NCBI GenBank assembly: GCA_037783545.1
Contig: JBBELK010001671.1
Coordinates: forward strand, 1-64,000
DNA from: Henricia sp. BOLD:AAB3569
Taxonomy: Eukaryota > Echinodermata > Asteroidea > Spinulosida > Echinasteridae
Direction of reading: 5' to 3'
Length of the DNA: 64,000 nucleotides
Made by a program: the position numbers and the translations under genes. The number at the start of each line of letters is the position of its first letter. Position 1 is the stretch's first letter. The notes beneath the pieces are model-generated. The model was not told the origin of the DNA, searched no databases, and saw only the letters and a list, made by a program, of their open reading frames with translations. This document shows positions 1 to 12,586 of this stretch, piece after piece.

Positions 1-2166
1 ACAGACTTTCGCCGGGAAATGGCAGAGAAATTTCAAAGTTTAGAAAAAACTGGGTTGAGGCTTCCTGACTGCTCTCACGCAAACCGTGGCTGTCTGTACA
101 GCACCTCTTTGGGGTACTCCTGAGTTGTGCGCATGCTCAGTCATTCGGACTGTCGTTAACGCACCGCAGTTTGGCTCGGCAATTTGGTCAAAGTGTGGTC
201 CAAACGTCGGCAAATTTGGAGGTCGAAAAATGTTCCGACGAACTTCAAATTTTGCATGCCCTAAACTCTCTATATTGCGCACTTGTCATAAAAAATTGAC
301 AGACTTTCGCCGGGAAATGGCAGAGAAATTTCAAAGTTTAGAAAAAACTGGGTTGAGGCTTCCTGACTGCTCTCACGCAAACCGTGGCTGTCTGTACACA
401 CCTCTTTGGGGTACTCCTGAGTTGTGCGCATGCTCAGTCATTCGGACTGTCGTTAACGCACCGCAGTTTGGCTCGGCAATTTGGTCAAAGTGTGGTCCAA
501 ACGTCGGCAAATTTGGAGGTCGAAAAATGTTCCGACGAACTTCAAATTTTGCATGCCCTAAACTCTCTATATTGCGCACTTGTCATAAAAAATTGACAGA
601 CTTTCGCCGGGAAATGGCAGAGAAATTTCAAAGTTTAGAAAAAACTGGGTTGAGGCTTCCTGACTGCTCTCACGCAAACCCGTGGCTGTCTGTACACACC
701 TCTTTGGGGTACTCCTGAGTTGTGCGCATGCTCAGTCATTCGGACTGTCGTTAACGCACCGCAGTTTGGCTCGGCAATTTGGTCAAAGTGTGGTCCAAAC
801 GTCGGCAAATTTGGAGGTCGAAAAATGTTCCGACGAACTTCAAATTTTGCATGCCCTAAACTCTCTATATTGCGCACTTGTCATAAAAAATTGACAGACT
901 TTCGCCGGGAAATGGCAGAGAAATATCAAAGTTTAGAAAAAACTGGGTTGAGGCTTCCTGACTGCTCTCACGCAAACCGTGGCTGTCTGTACACACCTCT
1001 TTGGGTGTACTCCTGAGTTGTGCGCATGCTCAGTCATTCGGACTGTCGTTAACGCACCGCAGTTTGGCTCGGCAATTTGGTCAAAGTGTGGTCCAAACGT
1101 CGGCAAATTTGGAGGTCGAAAAATGTTCCGACGAACTTCAAATTTTGCATGCCCTAAACTCTCTATATTGCGCACTTGTCATAAAAAATTGACAGACTTT
1201 CGCCGGGAAATGGCAGAGAAATTTCAAAGTTTAGAAAAAACTGGGTTGAGGCTTCCTGACTGCTCTCACGCAAACCGTGGCTGTCTGTACACACCTCTTT
1301 GGGGTACTCCTGAGTTGTGCGCATGCTCAGTCATTCGGACTGTCGTTAACGCACCGCAGTTTGGCTCGGCAATTTGGTCAAAGTGTGGTCCAAACGTCGG
1401 CAAATTTGGAGGTCGAAAAATGTTCGACGAACTTCAAATTTTGCATGCCCTTAAACTCTCTATATGCGCACTTGTCATAAAAAATTGACAGACTTTCGCC
1501 GGGAAATGGCAGAGAAATTTCAAAGTTTAGACAAAACTGGGTTGAGGCTTCCTGACTGCTCTCACGCAAACCGTGGCTGTCTGTACACACCTCTTTGGGG
1601 TACTCCTGAGTTGTGCGCATGCTCAGTCATTCGGACTGTCGTTAACGCACCGCAGTTTGGCTCGGCAATTTGGTCAAAGTGTGGTCCAAACGTCGGCAAA
1701 TTTGGAGGTCGAAAAATGTTCCGACGAACTTCAAATTTTGCATGCCCTAAACTCTCTATATTGCGCACTTGTCATAAAAAATTGACAGACTTTCGCGGGA
1801 AATGGCAGAGAAATTTCAAAGTTTAGAAAAAACTGGGTTGGAGGCTTCCTGACTGCTCTCACGCAAACCGTGGCTGTCTGTACACACCTCTTTGGGGTAC
1901 TCTGAGTTGTGCGCATGCTCAGTCATTCGGACTGTCGTTAACGCAGCCGCAGTTTGGCTCGGCAATTTGGTCAAAGTGTGGTCCAAACGTCGGCAAATTT
2001 GGAGGTCGAAAAATGTTCCGACGAACTTCAAATTTTGCATGCCCTAAACTCTCTATATTGCGCACTTGTCATAAAAAATGGACAGACTTTCGCCGGGAAA
2101 TGGCAGAGAAATTTCAAAGTTTAGAAAAAACTGGGTTGAGGCTTCCTGACTGCTCTCACGCAAACC
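1..2166. repeat. Left segment: indel-rich, irregular monomers
   Basis: Contains the 85-bp tail of a monomer and units starting at 86, 384, 682, 979, 1277, 1573 and 1870. At least ten single-base indels are private to one monomer each: an extra G in TGTACAGCACC (86), an extra C in AACCCGTGG (unit 384), TTTGGGTGTAC (979), a missing C in ATGTTCGACG, an extra T in GCCCTTAAAC and a missing T in TATATGCGC (unit 1277), TTCGCGGG and GGTTGGAGG (unit 1573), GTACTCTGAG and GCAGCCGCAG (unit 1870). Elsewhere most indels are shared between HOR copies, so this stretch is unusual. Either it reflects poorer consensus quality (for instance near a contig end) or genuinely less homogenised monomers. Some indels compensate in pairs. 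Confidence 0.85.
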
Positions 2167-4546
2167 GTGGCTGTCTGTACACACCTCTTTGGGGTACTCC
2201 TGAGTTGTGCGCATGCTCAGTAATTCGGACTGTCGTTAACGCACCGCAGTTTGGCTCGGCAATTTGGTCAAAGTGTGGTCCAAACGTCGGCAAATTTGGA
2301 GGTCGAAAAATGTTCCGACGAACTTCAAATTTTGCATGCCCTAAACTCTCTATATTGCGCACTTGTCATAAAAAATTGACAGACTTTCGCCGGGAAATGG
2401 CAGAGAAATTTCAAAGTTTAGAAAAAACTGGGTTGAGGCTTCCTGACTGCTCTCACGCAAACCGTGGCTGTCTGTACACACCTCTTTGGGGTACTCCTGA
2501 GTTGTGCGCATGCTCAGTCATTCGGACTGTCGTTAACGCACCGCAGTTTGGCTCGGCAATTTGATCAAAGTGTGGTCCAAACGTCGGCAAATTTGGAGGT
2601 CGAAAAATGTTCCGACGAACTTCAAATTTTGCATGCCCTAAACTCTCTATATTGCGCACTTGTCATAAAAAATTGACAGACATTCGCCAGGAAATGGCAG
2701 AGAAATTTCAAAGTTTAGAAAAAACTGGGTTGAGGCTTCCTGACTGCTCTTACGCAAACCGTGGCTGTCTGTACACACCTCTTTGGGGTACTCCTGAGTT
2801 GTGCGCATGCTCAGTCATTCGGACTGTCGTTAACGCACCGCAGTTTGGCTCGGCAAGTTGGTCAAAGTGTGGTCCAAACGTCGGCAAATTTGGAGGTCGA
2901 AAAATGTTCCGACGAACTTCAAATTTTGCATGCCCTAAACTCTCTATATTGCGCACTTGTCATAAAAAATTGACAGACTTTCGCCTGGAAATGGCAGAGA
3001 AATTTCAAAGTTTCGAAAAAACTGGGTTGAGGCTTCCTGACTGCTCTCACGCAAACCGTGGCTGTCTGTACACACCTCTTTGGGGTACTCCTGAGTTGTG
3101 CGCATGCTCAGTCATTCGGACTGTCGTTAACGCACCGCAGTTTGGCTCGGCAATTTGGTCAAAGTGTGGTCCAAACGTCGGCAAATTTGGAGGTCGAAAA
3201 ATGTTCCGACGAACTTCAAATTTTGCATGCCCTAAACTCTCTATATTGCACACTTGTCATAAAAAAATTGACAGACTTTCGCCGGGAAATGGCAGAGAAA
3301 TTTCAAAGTTTAGAAAAAAACTGGGTTGAGGCTTCCTGACTGCTCTCACGCAAACCGTGGCTGTCTGTACACACCTCTTTGGGGTACTCCTGAGTTGTGC
3401 GCATGCTCAGCCATTCGGACTGTCGTTAACGCACCGCAGTTTGGCTCGGCAATTTGGTCAAAGTGTGGTCCAAGCGTCGGCAAATTTGGAGGTCGAAAAA
3501 TGTTCCGACGAACTTCAAATTTTGCATGCCCTAAACTCTCTATATTGCGCACTTGTCATAAAAAATTGACAGACTTTCGCCGGGAAATGGCAGAGAAATT
3601 TCAAAGTTTAGAAAAAACTGGGTTGAGGCTTCCTGACTGCTCTCACGCAAACCGTGGCTGTCTGTACACACCTCTTTGGGGTACTCCTGAGTTGTGCGCA
3701 TGCTCAGTCATTCGGACTGTCGTTAACGCACCGCAGTTTGGCTCGGCAATTTGGTCAAAGTGTGGTCCAAACGTCGGCAAATTTGGAGGTCGAAAAATGT
3801 TCCGACGAACTTCAAATTTTGCATGCCCTAAACTCTCTATATTGCGCACTTGTCATAAAAAAATTGACAGACTTTCGCCGGGAAATGGCAGAGAAATTTC
3901 AAAGTTTAGAAAAAACTGGGTTGAGGCTTCCTGACTGCTCTCACGCAAACCGTGGCTGTCTGTACACACCTCTTTGGGGTACTCCTGAGTTGTGCGCATG
4001 CTCAGTCATTCGGACTGTCGTTAACGCACCGCAGTTTGGCTCGGCAATTTGGTCAAAGTGTGGTCCAAACGTCGGCAAATTTGGAGGTCGAAAAATGTTC
4101 CGACGAACTTCAAATTTTGCATGCCCTAAACTCTCTATATTGCGCACTTGTCATAAAAAATTGACAGACTTTCGCCGGGAAATGGCAGAGAAATTTCAAA
4201 GTTTAGAAAAAAACTGGGTTGAGGCTTCCTGACTGCTCTCACGCAAACCGTGGCTGTCTGTACACACCTCTTTGGGGTACTCCTGAGTTGTGCGCATGCT
4301 CAGTCATTCGGACTGTCGTTAACGCACCGCAGTTTGGCTCGGCAATTTGGTCAAAGTGTGGTCCAAACGTCGGCAAATTTGGAGGTCGAAAAATGTTCCG
4401 ACGAACTTCAAATTTTGCATGCCCTAAACTCTCTATATTGCGCACTTGTCATAAAAAATTGACAGACTTTCGCCGGGAAATAGCAGAGAAATTTCAAAGT
4501 TTAGAAAAAACTGGGTTGAGGCTTCCTGACTGCTCTCACGCAAATC
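2167..4546. repeat. HOR block alpha, first copy (8 monomers)
   Basis: Units start at 2167, 2464, 2761, 3058, 3357, 3654, 3952 and 4250. Diagnostic variants in order: AGTAATTCGG (2167), GACATTCGCCAGG and TTTGATCAAAG (2464), GGCAAGTTGG with CGCCTGGAAA (2761), a longer A-tract before CTGGG (3058), CAGCCATTCGG (3357), A7 before TTGACAG (3654). Much of the same ordered series recurs at 10802-12586, at an offset of about 8635 bp. Private changes (TTTGATC; CTTACGC at about 2750; TTTCGAAAAA at about 3013; CCAAGCGTCGG in unit 3357) show divergence after duplication. Unit 3952 and part of 4250 no longer match the second copy. Confidence 0.8.
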
Positions 4547-7500
4547 GTGGCTGTCTGTACACACCTCTTTGGGGTACTCCTGAGTTGTGCGCATGCTCAG
4601 TAATTCGGACTGTCGTTAACGCACCGCAGTTTGGCTCGGCAATTTGGTCAAAGTGTGGTCCAAACGTCGGCAAATTTGGAGGTCGAAAAATGTTCCGACG
4701 AACTTCAAATTTTGAATGCCCTAAACTCTCTATATTGCGCACTTGTCATAAAAAATTGACAGACTTTCGCCGGGAAATGGCAGAGAAATTTCAAAGTTTA
4801 GAAAAAACTGGGTTGAGGCTTCCTGACTGCTCTCACGCAAACCGTGGCTGTCTGTACACACCTCTTTGGGGTACTCCTGAGTTGTGCGCATGCTCAGTCA
4901 TTCGGACTGTCGTTAACGTACCGCAGTTTGGCTCGGCAATTTGGTCAAAGTGTTGTCCAAACGTCGGCAAATTTGGAGGTCGAAAAATGTTCCGACGAAC
5001 TTCAAATTTTGCATGCCCTAAACTCTCTATATTGCGCACTTGTCATAACAAAATTGACAGACTTTCGCCGGGAAATGGCAGAGAAATTTCAAAGTTTAGA
5101 AAAAACTGGGTTGAGGCTTCCTGACTGCTCTCACGCAAACCGTGGCTGTCTGTACACACCTCTTTGGGGTACTCCTGAGTTGTGCGCATGCTCAGTCATT
5201 CGGACTGTCGTTAACGCACCGCAGTTTGGCTCGGCAATTTGGTCAAAGTGTGGTCCAAACGTCGGCAAATTTGGAGGTCGAAAAATGTTCCGACGAACTT
5301 CAAATTTTGCATGCCCTAAACTCTCTATATTGCGCACTTGTCATAAAAAATTGACAGACTTTCGCCGGGAAATGGCAGAGAAATTTCAAAGTTTAGAAAA
5401 AACTGGGTTGAGGCTTCCTGACTGCTCTCACGCAAACCGTGGCTGTCTGTACACACCTCTTTGGGGTACTCCTGAGTTGTGCGCATGCTCAGTAATTCGG
5501 ACTGTCGTTAACGCACCGCAGTTTGGCTCGGCAATTTGGTCAAAGTGTGGTCCAAACGTCGGCAAATTTGGAGGTCGAAAAATGTTCCGACGAACTTCAA
5601 ATTTTGCATGCCCTAAACTCTCTATATTGCGCACTTGTCATACAAAATTGACAGACTTTCGCCGGGAAATGGCAGAGAAATTTCAAAGTTTAGAAAAAAC
5701 TGGGTTGAGGCTTCCTGACTGCTCTCACGCAAACCGTGGCTGTCTGTACACACCTCTTTGGGGTACTCCTGAGTTGTGCGCATGCTCAGTCATTCGGACT
5801 GTCGTTAACGCACCGCAGTTTGGCTCGGCAATTTGGTCAAAGTGTTGTCCAAACGTCGGCAAATTTGGAGGTCGAAAAATGTTCCGACGAACTTCAAATT
5901 TTGCATGCCCTAAACTCTCTATATTGCGCACTTGTCATAAAAAATTGACAGACTTTCGCCGGGAAATGGCAGAGAAATTTCAAAGTTTTTAGAAAAAACT
6001 GGGTTGAGGCTTCCTGACTGCTCTCACGCAAACCGTGGCTGTCTGTACACACCTCTTTGGGTACTCCTGAGTTGTGCGCATGCTCAGTCATTCGGACTGT
6101 CGTTAACGCACCGCAGTTTGGTTCGGCAATTTGGTCAAAGTGTGGTCCAAACGTCGGCAAATTTGGAGGTCGAAAAATGTTCCGACGAACTTCAAATTTT
6201 GCATGCCCTAAACTCTCTATATTGCGCACTTGTCATAACAAATTGACAGACTTTCGCCGGGAAATGGCAGAGAAATTTCAAAGTTTAGAAAAAACTGGGT
6301 TGAGGCTTCCTGACTGCTCTCACGCAAACCGTGGCTGTCTGTACACACCTCTTTGGGGTACTCCTGAGTTGTGCGCATGCTCAGTCATTCGGACTGTCGT
6401 TAACGCACCGCAGTTTGGCTCGGCAATTTGGTCAAAGTGTGGTCCAAACGTCGGCAAATTTGGAGGTCGAAAAATGTTCCGACGAACTTCAAATTTTGCA
6501 TGCCCTAAACTCTCTATATTGCGCACTTGTCATAACAAAATTGACAGACTTTCGCCGGGAAATGGCAGAGAAATTTCAAAGTTTAGAAAAAACTGGGTTG
6601 AGGCTTCCTGACTGCTCTCACGCAAACCGTGGCTGTCTGTACACACCTCTTTGGGGTACTCCTGAGTTGTGCGCATGCTCAGTCATTCGGACTGTCGTTA
6701 ACGCACCGCAGTTTGGCTCGGCAATTTGGTCAAAGTGTGGTCCAAACGTCGGCAAATTTGGAGGTCGAAAAATGTTCCGACGAACTTCAAATTTTGCATG
6801 CCCTAAACTCTCTATATTGCGCACTTGTCATAAAAAATTGACAGACTTTCGCCGGGAAATGCAGAGAAATTTCAAAGTTTAGAAAAAACTGGGTTGAGGC
6901 TTCCTGACTGCTCTCACGCAAACCGTGGCTGTCTGTACACACCTCTTTGGGGTACTCCTGAGTTGTGCGCATGCTCAGTAATTCGGACTGTCGTTAACGC
7001 ACCGCAGTTTGGCTCGGCAATTTGGTCAAAGTGTGGTCCAAACGTCGGCAAATTTGGAGGTCGAAAAATGTTCCGACGAACTTCAAATTTTGCATGCCCT
7101 AAACTCTCTATATTGCGCACTTGTCATAAAAAATTGACAGACTTTCGCCGGGAAATGGCAGAGAAATTTCAAAGTTTAGAAAAACTGGGTTGAGGCTTCC
7201 TGACTGCTCTCACGCAAACCGTGGCTGTCTGTACACACCTCTTTGGGGTACTCCTGAGTTGTGCGCATGCTCAGTCATTCGGACTGTCGTTAACGCACCG
7301 CAGTTTGGCTCGGCAATTTGGTCAAAGTGTTGTCCAAACGTCGGCAAATTTGGAGGTCGAAAAATGTTCCGACGAACTTCAAATTTTGCATGCCCTAAAC
7401 TCTCTATATTGCGCACTTGTCATAAAAAATTGACAGACTTTCGCCGGGAAATGGCAGAGAAATTTCAAAGTTTAGAAAAAACTGGGTTGAGGCTTCCTGA

Positions 7501-9300
7501 CTGCTCTCACGCAAACCGTGGCTGTCTGTACACACCTCTTTGGGGTACTCCTGAGTTGTGCGCATGCTCAGTCATTCGGACTGTCGTTAACGCACCGCAG
7601 TTTGGCTCGGCAATTTGGTCAAAGTGTGGTCCAAACGTCGGCAAATTTGGAGGTCGAAAAATGTTCCGACGAACTTCAAATTTTGCATGCCCTAAACTCT
7701 CTATATTGCGCACTTGTCATAACAAATTGACAGACTTTCGCCGGGAAATGGCAGAGAAATTTCAAAGTTTAGAAAAAACTGGGTTGAGGCTTCCTGACTG
7801 CTCTCACGCAAACCGTGGCTGTCTGTACACACCTCTTTGGGGTACTCCTGAGTTGTGCGCATGCTCAGTCATTCGGACTGTCGTTAACGCACCGCAGTTT
7901 GGCTCGGCAATTTGGTCAAAGTGTGGTCCAAACGTCGGCAAATTTGGAGGTCGAAAAATGTTCCGACGAACTTCAAATTTTGCATGCCCTAAACTCTCTA
8001 TATTGCGCACTTGTCATAAAAAAATTGACAGACTTTCGCCGGGAAATGGCAGAGAAATTTCAAAGTTTAGAAAAAACTGGGTTGAGGCTTCCTGACTGCT
8101 CTCACGCAAACCGTGGCTGTCTGTACACACCTCTTTGGGGTACTCCTGAGTTGTGCGCATGCTCAGTAATTCGGACTGTCGTTAACGCACCGCAGTTTGG
8201 CTCGGCAATTTGGTCAAAGTGTGGTCCAAACGTCGGCAAATTTGGAGGTCGAAAAATGTTCCGACGAACTTCAAATTTTGCATGCCCTAAACTCTCTATA
8301 TTGCGCACTTGTCATAAAAAATTGACAGACTTTCGCCGGGAAATGGCAGAGAAATTTCAAAGTTTAGAAAAAACTGGGTTGAGGCTTCCTGACTGCTCTC
8401 ACGCAAACCGTGGCTGTCTGTACACACCTCTTTGGGGTACTCCTGAGTTGTGCGCATGCTCAGTCATTCGGACTGTCGTTAACGCACCGCAGTTTGGCTC
8501 GGCAATTTGGTCAAAGTGTTGTCCAAACGTCGGCAAATTTGGAGGTCGAAAAATGTTCCGACGAACTTCAAATTTTGCATGCCCTAAACTCTCTATATTG
8601 CGCACTTGTCATAAAAAATTGACAGACTTTCGCCGGGAAATGGCAGAGAAATTTCAAAGTTTAGAAAAAACTGGGTTGAGGCTTCCTGACTGCTCTCACG
8701 CAAACCGTGGCTGTCTGTACACACCTCTTTGGGGTACTCCTGAGTTGTGCGCATGCTCAGTCATTCGGACTGTCGTTAACGCACCGCAGTTTGGCTCGGC
8801 AATTTGGTCAAAGTGTGGTCCAAACGTCGGCAAATTTGGAGGTCGAAAAATGTTCCGACGAACTTCAAATTTTGCATGCCCTAAACTCTCTATATTGCGC
8901 ACTTGTCATAACAAATTGACAGACTTTCGCCGGGAAATGGCAGAGAAATTTCAAAGTTTAGAAAAAACTGGGTTGAGGCTTCCTGACTGCTCTCACGCAA
9001 ACCGTGGCTGTCTGTACACACCTCTTTGGGGTACTCCTGAGTTGTGCGCATGCTCAGTCATTCGGACTGTCGTTAACGCACCGCAGTTTGGCTCGGCAAT
9101 TTGGTCAAAGTGTGGTCCAAACGTCGGCAAATTTGGAGGTCGAAAAATGTTCCGACGAACTTCAAATTTTGCATGCCCTAAACTCTCTATATTGCGCACT
9201 TGTCATAAAAAATTGACAGACTTTCGCCGGGAAATGGCAGAGAAATTTCAAAGTTTAGAAAAAACTGGGTTGAGGCTTCCTGACTGCTCTCACGCAAACC
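4547..9300. repeat. 4-monomer HOR domain (~1188 bp period)
   Basis: Unit starts are 4547, 4844, 5142, 5439, 5736, 6035, 6331, 6629, 6925, 7221, 7518, 7815, 8113, 8410, 8707 and 9004. The repeating order is: a monomer with AGTAATTCGG, one with TGTTGTCC, one with CATAACAAATTG, and one plain or with A7. The two clearest copies are 6925-8112 (1188 bp) and 8113-9300 (1188 bp). Earlier versions are irregular: a 3-mer at 4547-5438 and a 5-mer at 5439-6924. That suggests gain and loss of single monomers by unequal exchange. Local oddities include AGTTTTTAGAAA (+2) near 5987, CTTTGGGTAC (-1) in unit 6035, GTTCGGCAA near 6121 and a lost G in GAAATGCAGAG near 6860. Confidence 0.85.
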
Positions 9301-9419
9301 GTGGCTGTCTGTACACACCTCTTTGGGGTACTCCTGAGTTGTGCGCATGCTCAGTCATTCGGACTGTCGTTAACGCACCGCAGTTTGGCTCGGCAATTTG
9401 GTCAAAGTGTTGTCCAAAC

Positions 9420-9426
9420 CCTTAAC
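9420..9426. repeat. 7-bp insertion CCTTAAC inside a monomer
   Basis: The normal CCAAAC|GTCGG junction is interrupted by CCTTAAC, giving AAC on both sides of the insert. The resulting CTTAACG resembles the GTTAACG found about 60 bp upstream in every monomer. A short template switch or microhomology-mediated event is therefore plausible. The identical insertion sits at 10320-10326, so it predates the 900-bp duplication. Confidence 0.9.
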
Positions 9427-10319
9427 GTCGGCAAATTTGGAGGTCGAAAAATGTTCCGACGAACTTCAAATTTTGCATGCCCTAAACTCTCTATATTGCG
9501 CACTTGTCATAAAAAATGGACAGACTTTCGCCGGGAAATGGCAGAGAAATTTCAAAGTTTAGAAAAAACTGGGTTGAGGCTTCCTGACTGCTCTCACGCA
9601 AACCGTGGCTGTCTGTACACACCTCTTTGGGGTACTCCTGAGTTGTGCGCATGCTCAGTCATTCGGACTGTCGTTAACGCACCGCAGTTTGGCTCGGCAA
9701 TTTGGTCAAAGTGTGGTCCAAACGTCGGCAAATTTGGAGGTCGAAAAATGTTCCGACGAACTTCAAATTTTGCATGCCCTAAACTCTCTATATTGCGCAC
9801 TTGTCATAAAAAAATTGACAGACTTTCGCCGGGAAATGGCAGAGAAATTTCAAAGTTTAGAAAAAACTGGGTTGAGGCTTCCTGACTGCTCTCACGCAAA
9901 CCGTGGCTGTCTGTACACACCTCTTTGGGGTACTCCTGAGTTGTGCGCATGCTCAGTCATTCGGACTGTCGTTAACGCACCGCAGTTTGGCTCGGCAATT
10001 TGGTCAAAGTGTGGTCCAAACGTCGGCAAATTTGGAGGTCGAAAAATGTTCCGACGAACTTCAAATTTTGCATGCCCTAAACTCTCTATATTGCGCACTT
10101 GTCATAAAAAAATTGACAGACTTTCGCCGGGAAATGGCAGAGAAATTTCAAAGTTTAGAAAAAACTGGGTTGAGGCTTCCTGACTGCTCTCACGCAAACC
10201 GTGGCTGTCTGTACACACCTCTTTGGGGTACTCCTGAGTTGTGCGCATGCTCAGTCATTCGGACTGTCGTTAACGCACCGCAGTTTGGCTCGGCAATTTG
10301 GTCAAAGTGTTGTCCAAAC

Positions 10320-10326
10320 CCTTAAC
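10320..10326. repeat. Second copy of the 7-bp insertion
   Basis: Same CCTTAAC insert at the same monomer position as 9420-9426, exactly 900 bp downstream. It marks the second copy of the 3-monomer unit. Confidence 0.9.
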
Positions 10327-10801
10327 GTCGGCAAATTTGGAGGTCGAAAAATGTTGCGACGAACTTCAAATTTTGCATGCCCTAAACTCTCTATATTGCG
10401 CACTTGTCATAAAAAATGGACAGACTTTCGCCGGGAAATGGCAGAGAAATTTCAAAGTTTAGAAAAAACTGGGTTGAGGCTTCCTGACTGCTCTCACGCA
10501 AACCGTGGCTGTCTGTACACACCTCTTTGGGGTACTCCTGAGTTGTGCGCATGCTCAGTCATTCGGACTGTCGTTAACGCAGCGCAGTTTGGCTCGGCAA
10601 TTTGGTCAAAGTGTGGTCCAAACGTCGGCAAATTTGGAGGTCGAAAAATGTTCCGACGAACTTCAAATTTTGCATGCCCTAAACTCTCTATATTGCGCAC
10701 TTGTCATAAAAAATTGACAGACTTTCGCCGGGAAATGGCAGAGAAATTTCAAAGTTTAGAAAAAACTGGGTTGAGGCTTCCTGACTGCTCTCACGCAAAC
10801 C

Positions 10802-12586
10802 GTGGCTGTCTGTACACACCTCTTTGGGGTACTCCTGAGTTGTGCGCATGCTCAGTAATTCGGACTGTCGTTAACGCACCGCAGTTTGGCTCGGCAATTT
10901 GGTCAAAGTGTGGTCCAAACGTCGGCAAATTTGGAGGTCGAAAAATGTTCCGACGAACTTCAAATTTTGCATGCCCTAAACTCTCTATATTGCGCACTTG
11001 TCATAAAAAATGGACAGACTTTCGCCGGGAAATGGCAGAGAAATTTCAAAGTTTAGAAAAAACTGGGTTGAGGCTTCCTGATTGCTCTCACGCAAACCGT
11101 GGCTGTCTGTACACACCTCTTTGGGGTACTCCTGAGTTGTGCGCATGCTCAGTCATTCGGACTGTCGTTAACGCACCGCAGTTTGGCTCGGCAATTTGGT
11201 CAAAGTGTGGTCCAAACGTCGGCAAATTTGGAGGTCGAAAAATGTTCCGACGAACTTCAAATTTTGCATGCCCTAAACTCTCTATATTGCGCACTTGTCA
11301 TAAAAAATTGACAGACATTCGCCAGGAAATGGCAGAGAAATTTCAAAGTTTAGAAAAAACTGGGTTGAGGCTTCCTGACTGCTCTCACGCAAACCGTGGC
11401 TGTCTGTACACACCTCTTTGGGGTACTCCTGAGTTGTGCGCATGCTCAGTCATTCGGACTGTCGTTAACGCACCGCAGTTTGGCTCGGCAAGTTGGTCAA
11501 AGTGTGGTCCAAACGTCGGCAAATTTGGAGGTCGAAAAATGTTCCGACGAACTTCAAATTTTGCATGCCCTAAACTCTCTATATTGCGCACTTGTCATAA
11601 AAAATTGACAGACTTTCGCCTGGAAATGGCAGAGAAATTTCAAAGTTTAGAAAAAACTGGGTTGAGGCTTCCTGACTGCTCTCACGCAAACCGTGGCTGT
11701 CTGTACACACCTCTTTGGGGTACTCCTGAGTTGTGCGCATGCTCAGTCATTCGGACTGTCGTTAACGCACCGCAGTTTGGCTCGGCAATTTGGTCAAAGT
11801 GTGGTCCAAACGTCGGCAAATTTGGAGGTCGAAAAATGTTCCGACGAACTTCAAATTTTGCATGCCCTAAACTCTCTATATTGCGCACTTGTCATAAAAA
11901 ATTGACAGACTTTCGCCGGGAAATGGCAGAGAAATTTCAAAGTTTAGAAAAAAACTGGGTTGAGGCTTCCTGACTGCTCTCACGCAAACCGTGGCTGTCT
12001 GTACACACCTCTTTGGGGTACTCCTAAGTTGTGCGCATGCTCAGCCATTCGGACTGTCGTTAACGCACCGCAGTTTGGCTCGGCAATTTGGTCAAAGTGT
12101 GGTCCAAACGTCGGCAAATTTGGAGGTCGAAAAATGTTCCGACGAACTTCAAATTTTGCATGCCCTAAACTCTCTATATTGCGCACTTGTCATAAAAAAA
12201 TTGACAGACTTTCGCCGGGAAATGGCAGAGAAATTTCAAAGTTTAGAAAAAACTGGGTTGAGGCTTCCTGACTGCTCTCACGCAAACCGTGGCTGTCTGT
12301 ACACACCTCTTTGGGGTACTCCTGAGTTGTGCGCATGCTCAGTCATTCGGACTGTCGTTAACGCACCGCAGTTTGGCTCGGCAATTTGGTCAAAGTGTGG
12401 TCCAAACGTCGGCAAATTTGGAGGTCGAAAAATGTTCCGACGAACTTCAAATTTTGCATGCCCTAAACTCTCTATATTGCGCACTTGTCATAAAAAAATT
12501 GACAGACTTTCGCCGGGAAATGGCAGAGAAATTTCAAAGTTTAGAAAAAACTGGGTTGAGGCTTCCTGACTGCTCTCACGCAAACC
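10802..12586. repeat. HOR block alpha, second copy (6 monomers)
   Basis: Units 10802, 11099, 11396, 11693, 11991 and 12289. They carry, in order, AGTAATTCGG, GACATTCGCCAGG, GGCAAGTTGG with CGCCTGGAAA, a longer A-tract before CTGGG, CAGCCATTCGG, and A7 before TTGACAG. This is the order of 2167-3951, at a constant offset of 8634-8635 bp (29 monomers). Private differences include CCTAAGTTG in unit 11991 and GATTGC at about 11081. The two copies are separated by the unrelated 4-mer and 3-mer domains. Confidence 0.8.

Larger units (their letters stand above)
9301..10801. repeat. 3-monomer HOR (900 bp) marked by a 7-bp insertion
   Basis: Units 9301 (304 bp), 9605, 9903, 10201 (304 bp) and 10505. 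Units 9301 and 10201 share TGTTGTCC, the same 7-bp insertion and AAAATGGACAG, and lie 900 bp apart. Two A7-bearing monomers separate them. Unit 10201 differs from 9301 by ATGTTGCGACG at about 10355. Unit 10505 carries CGCAGCGCAG, resembling the GCAG change in unit 1870. The block joins the 4-mer domain on its left (shared TGTTGTCC) to the second alpha copy on its right. Confidence 0.8.

Noticed and set aside
9416-9426. Telomere-repeat seed (AAACCCTTAAC)
   Set aside because: A single CCCTTAA-like heptamer, not tandem and with an extra T. It is better explained as a microhomology insertion.
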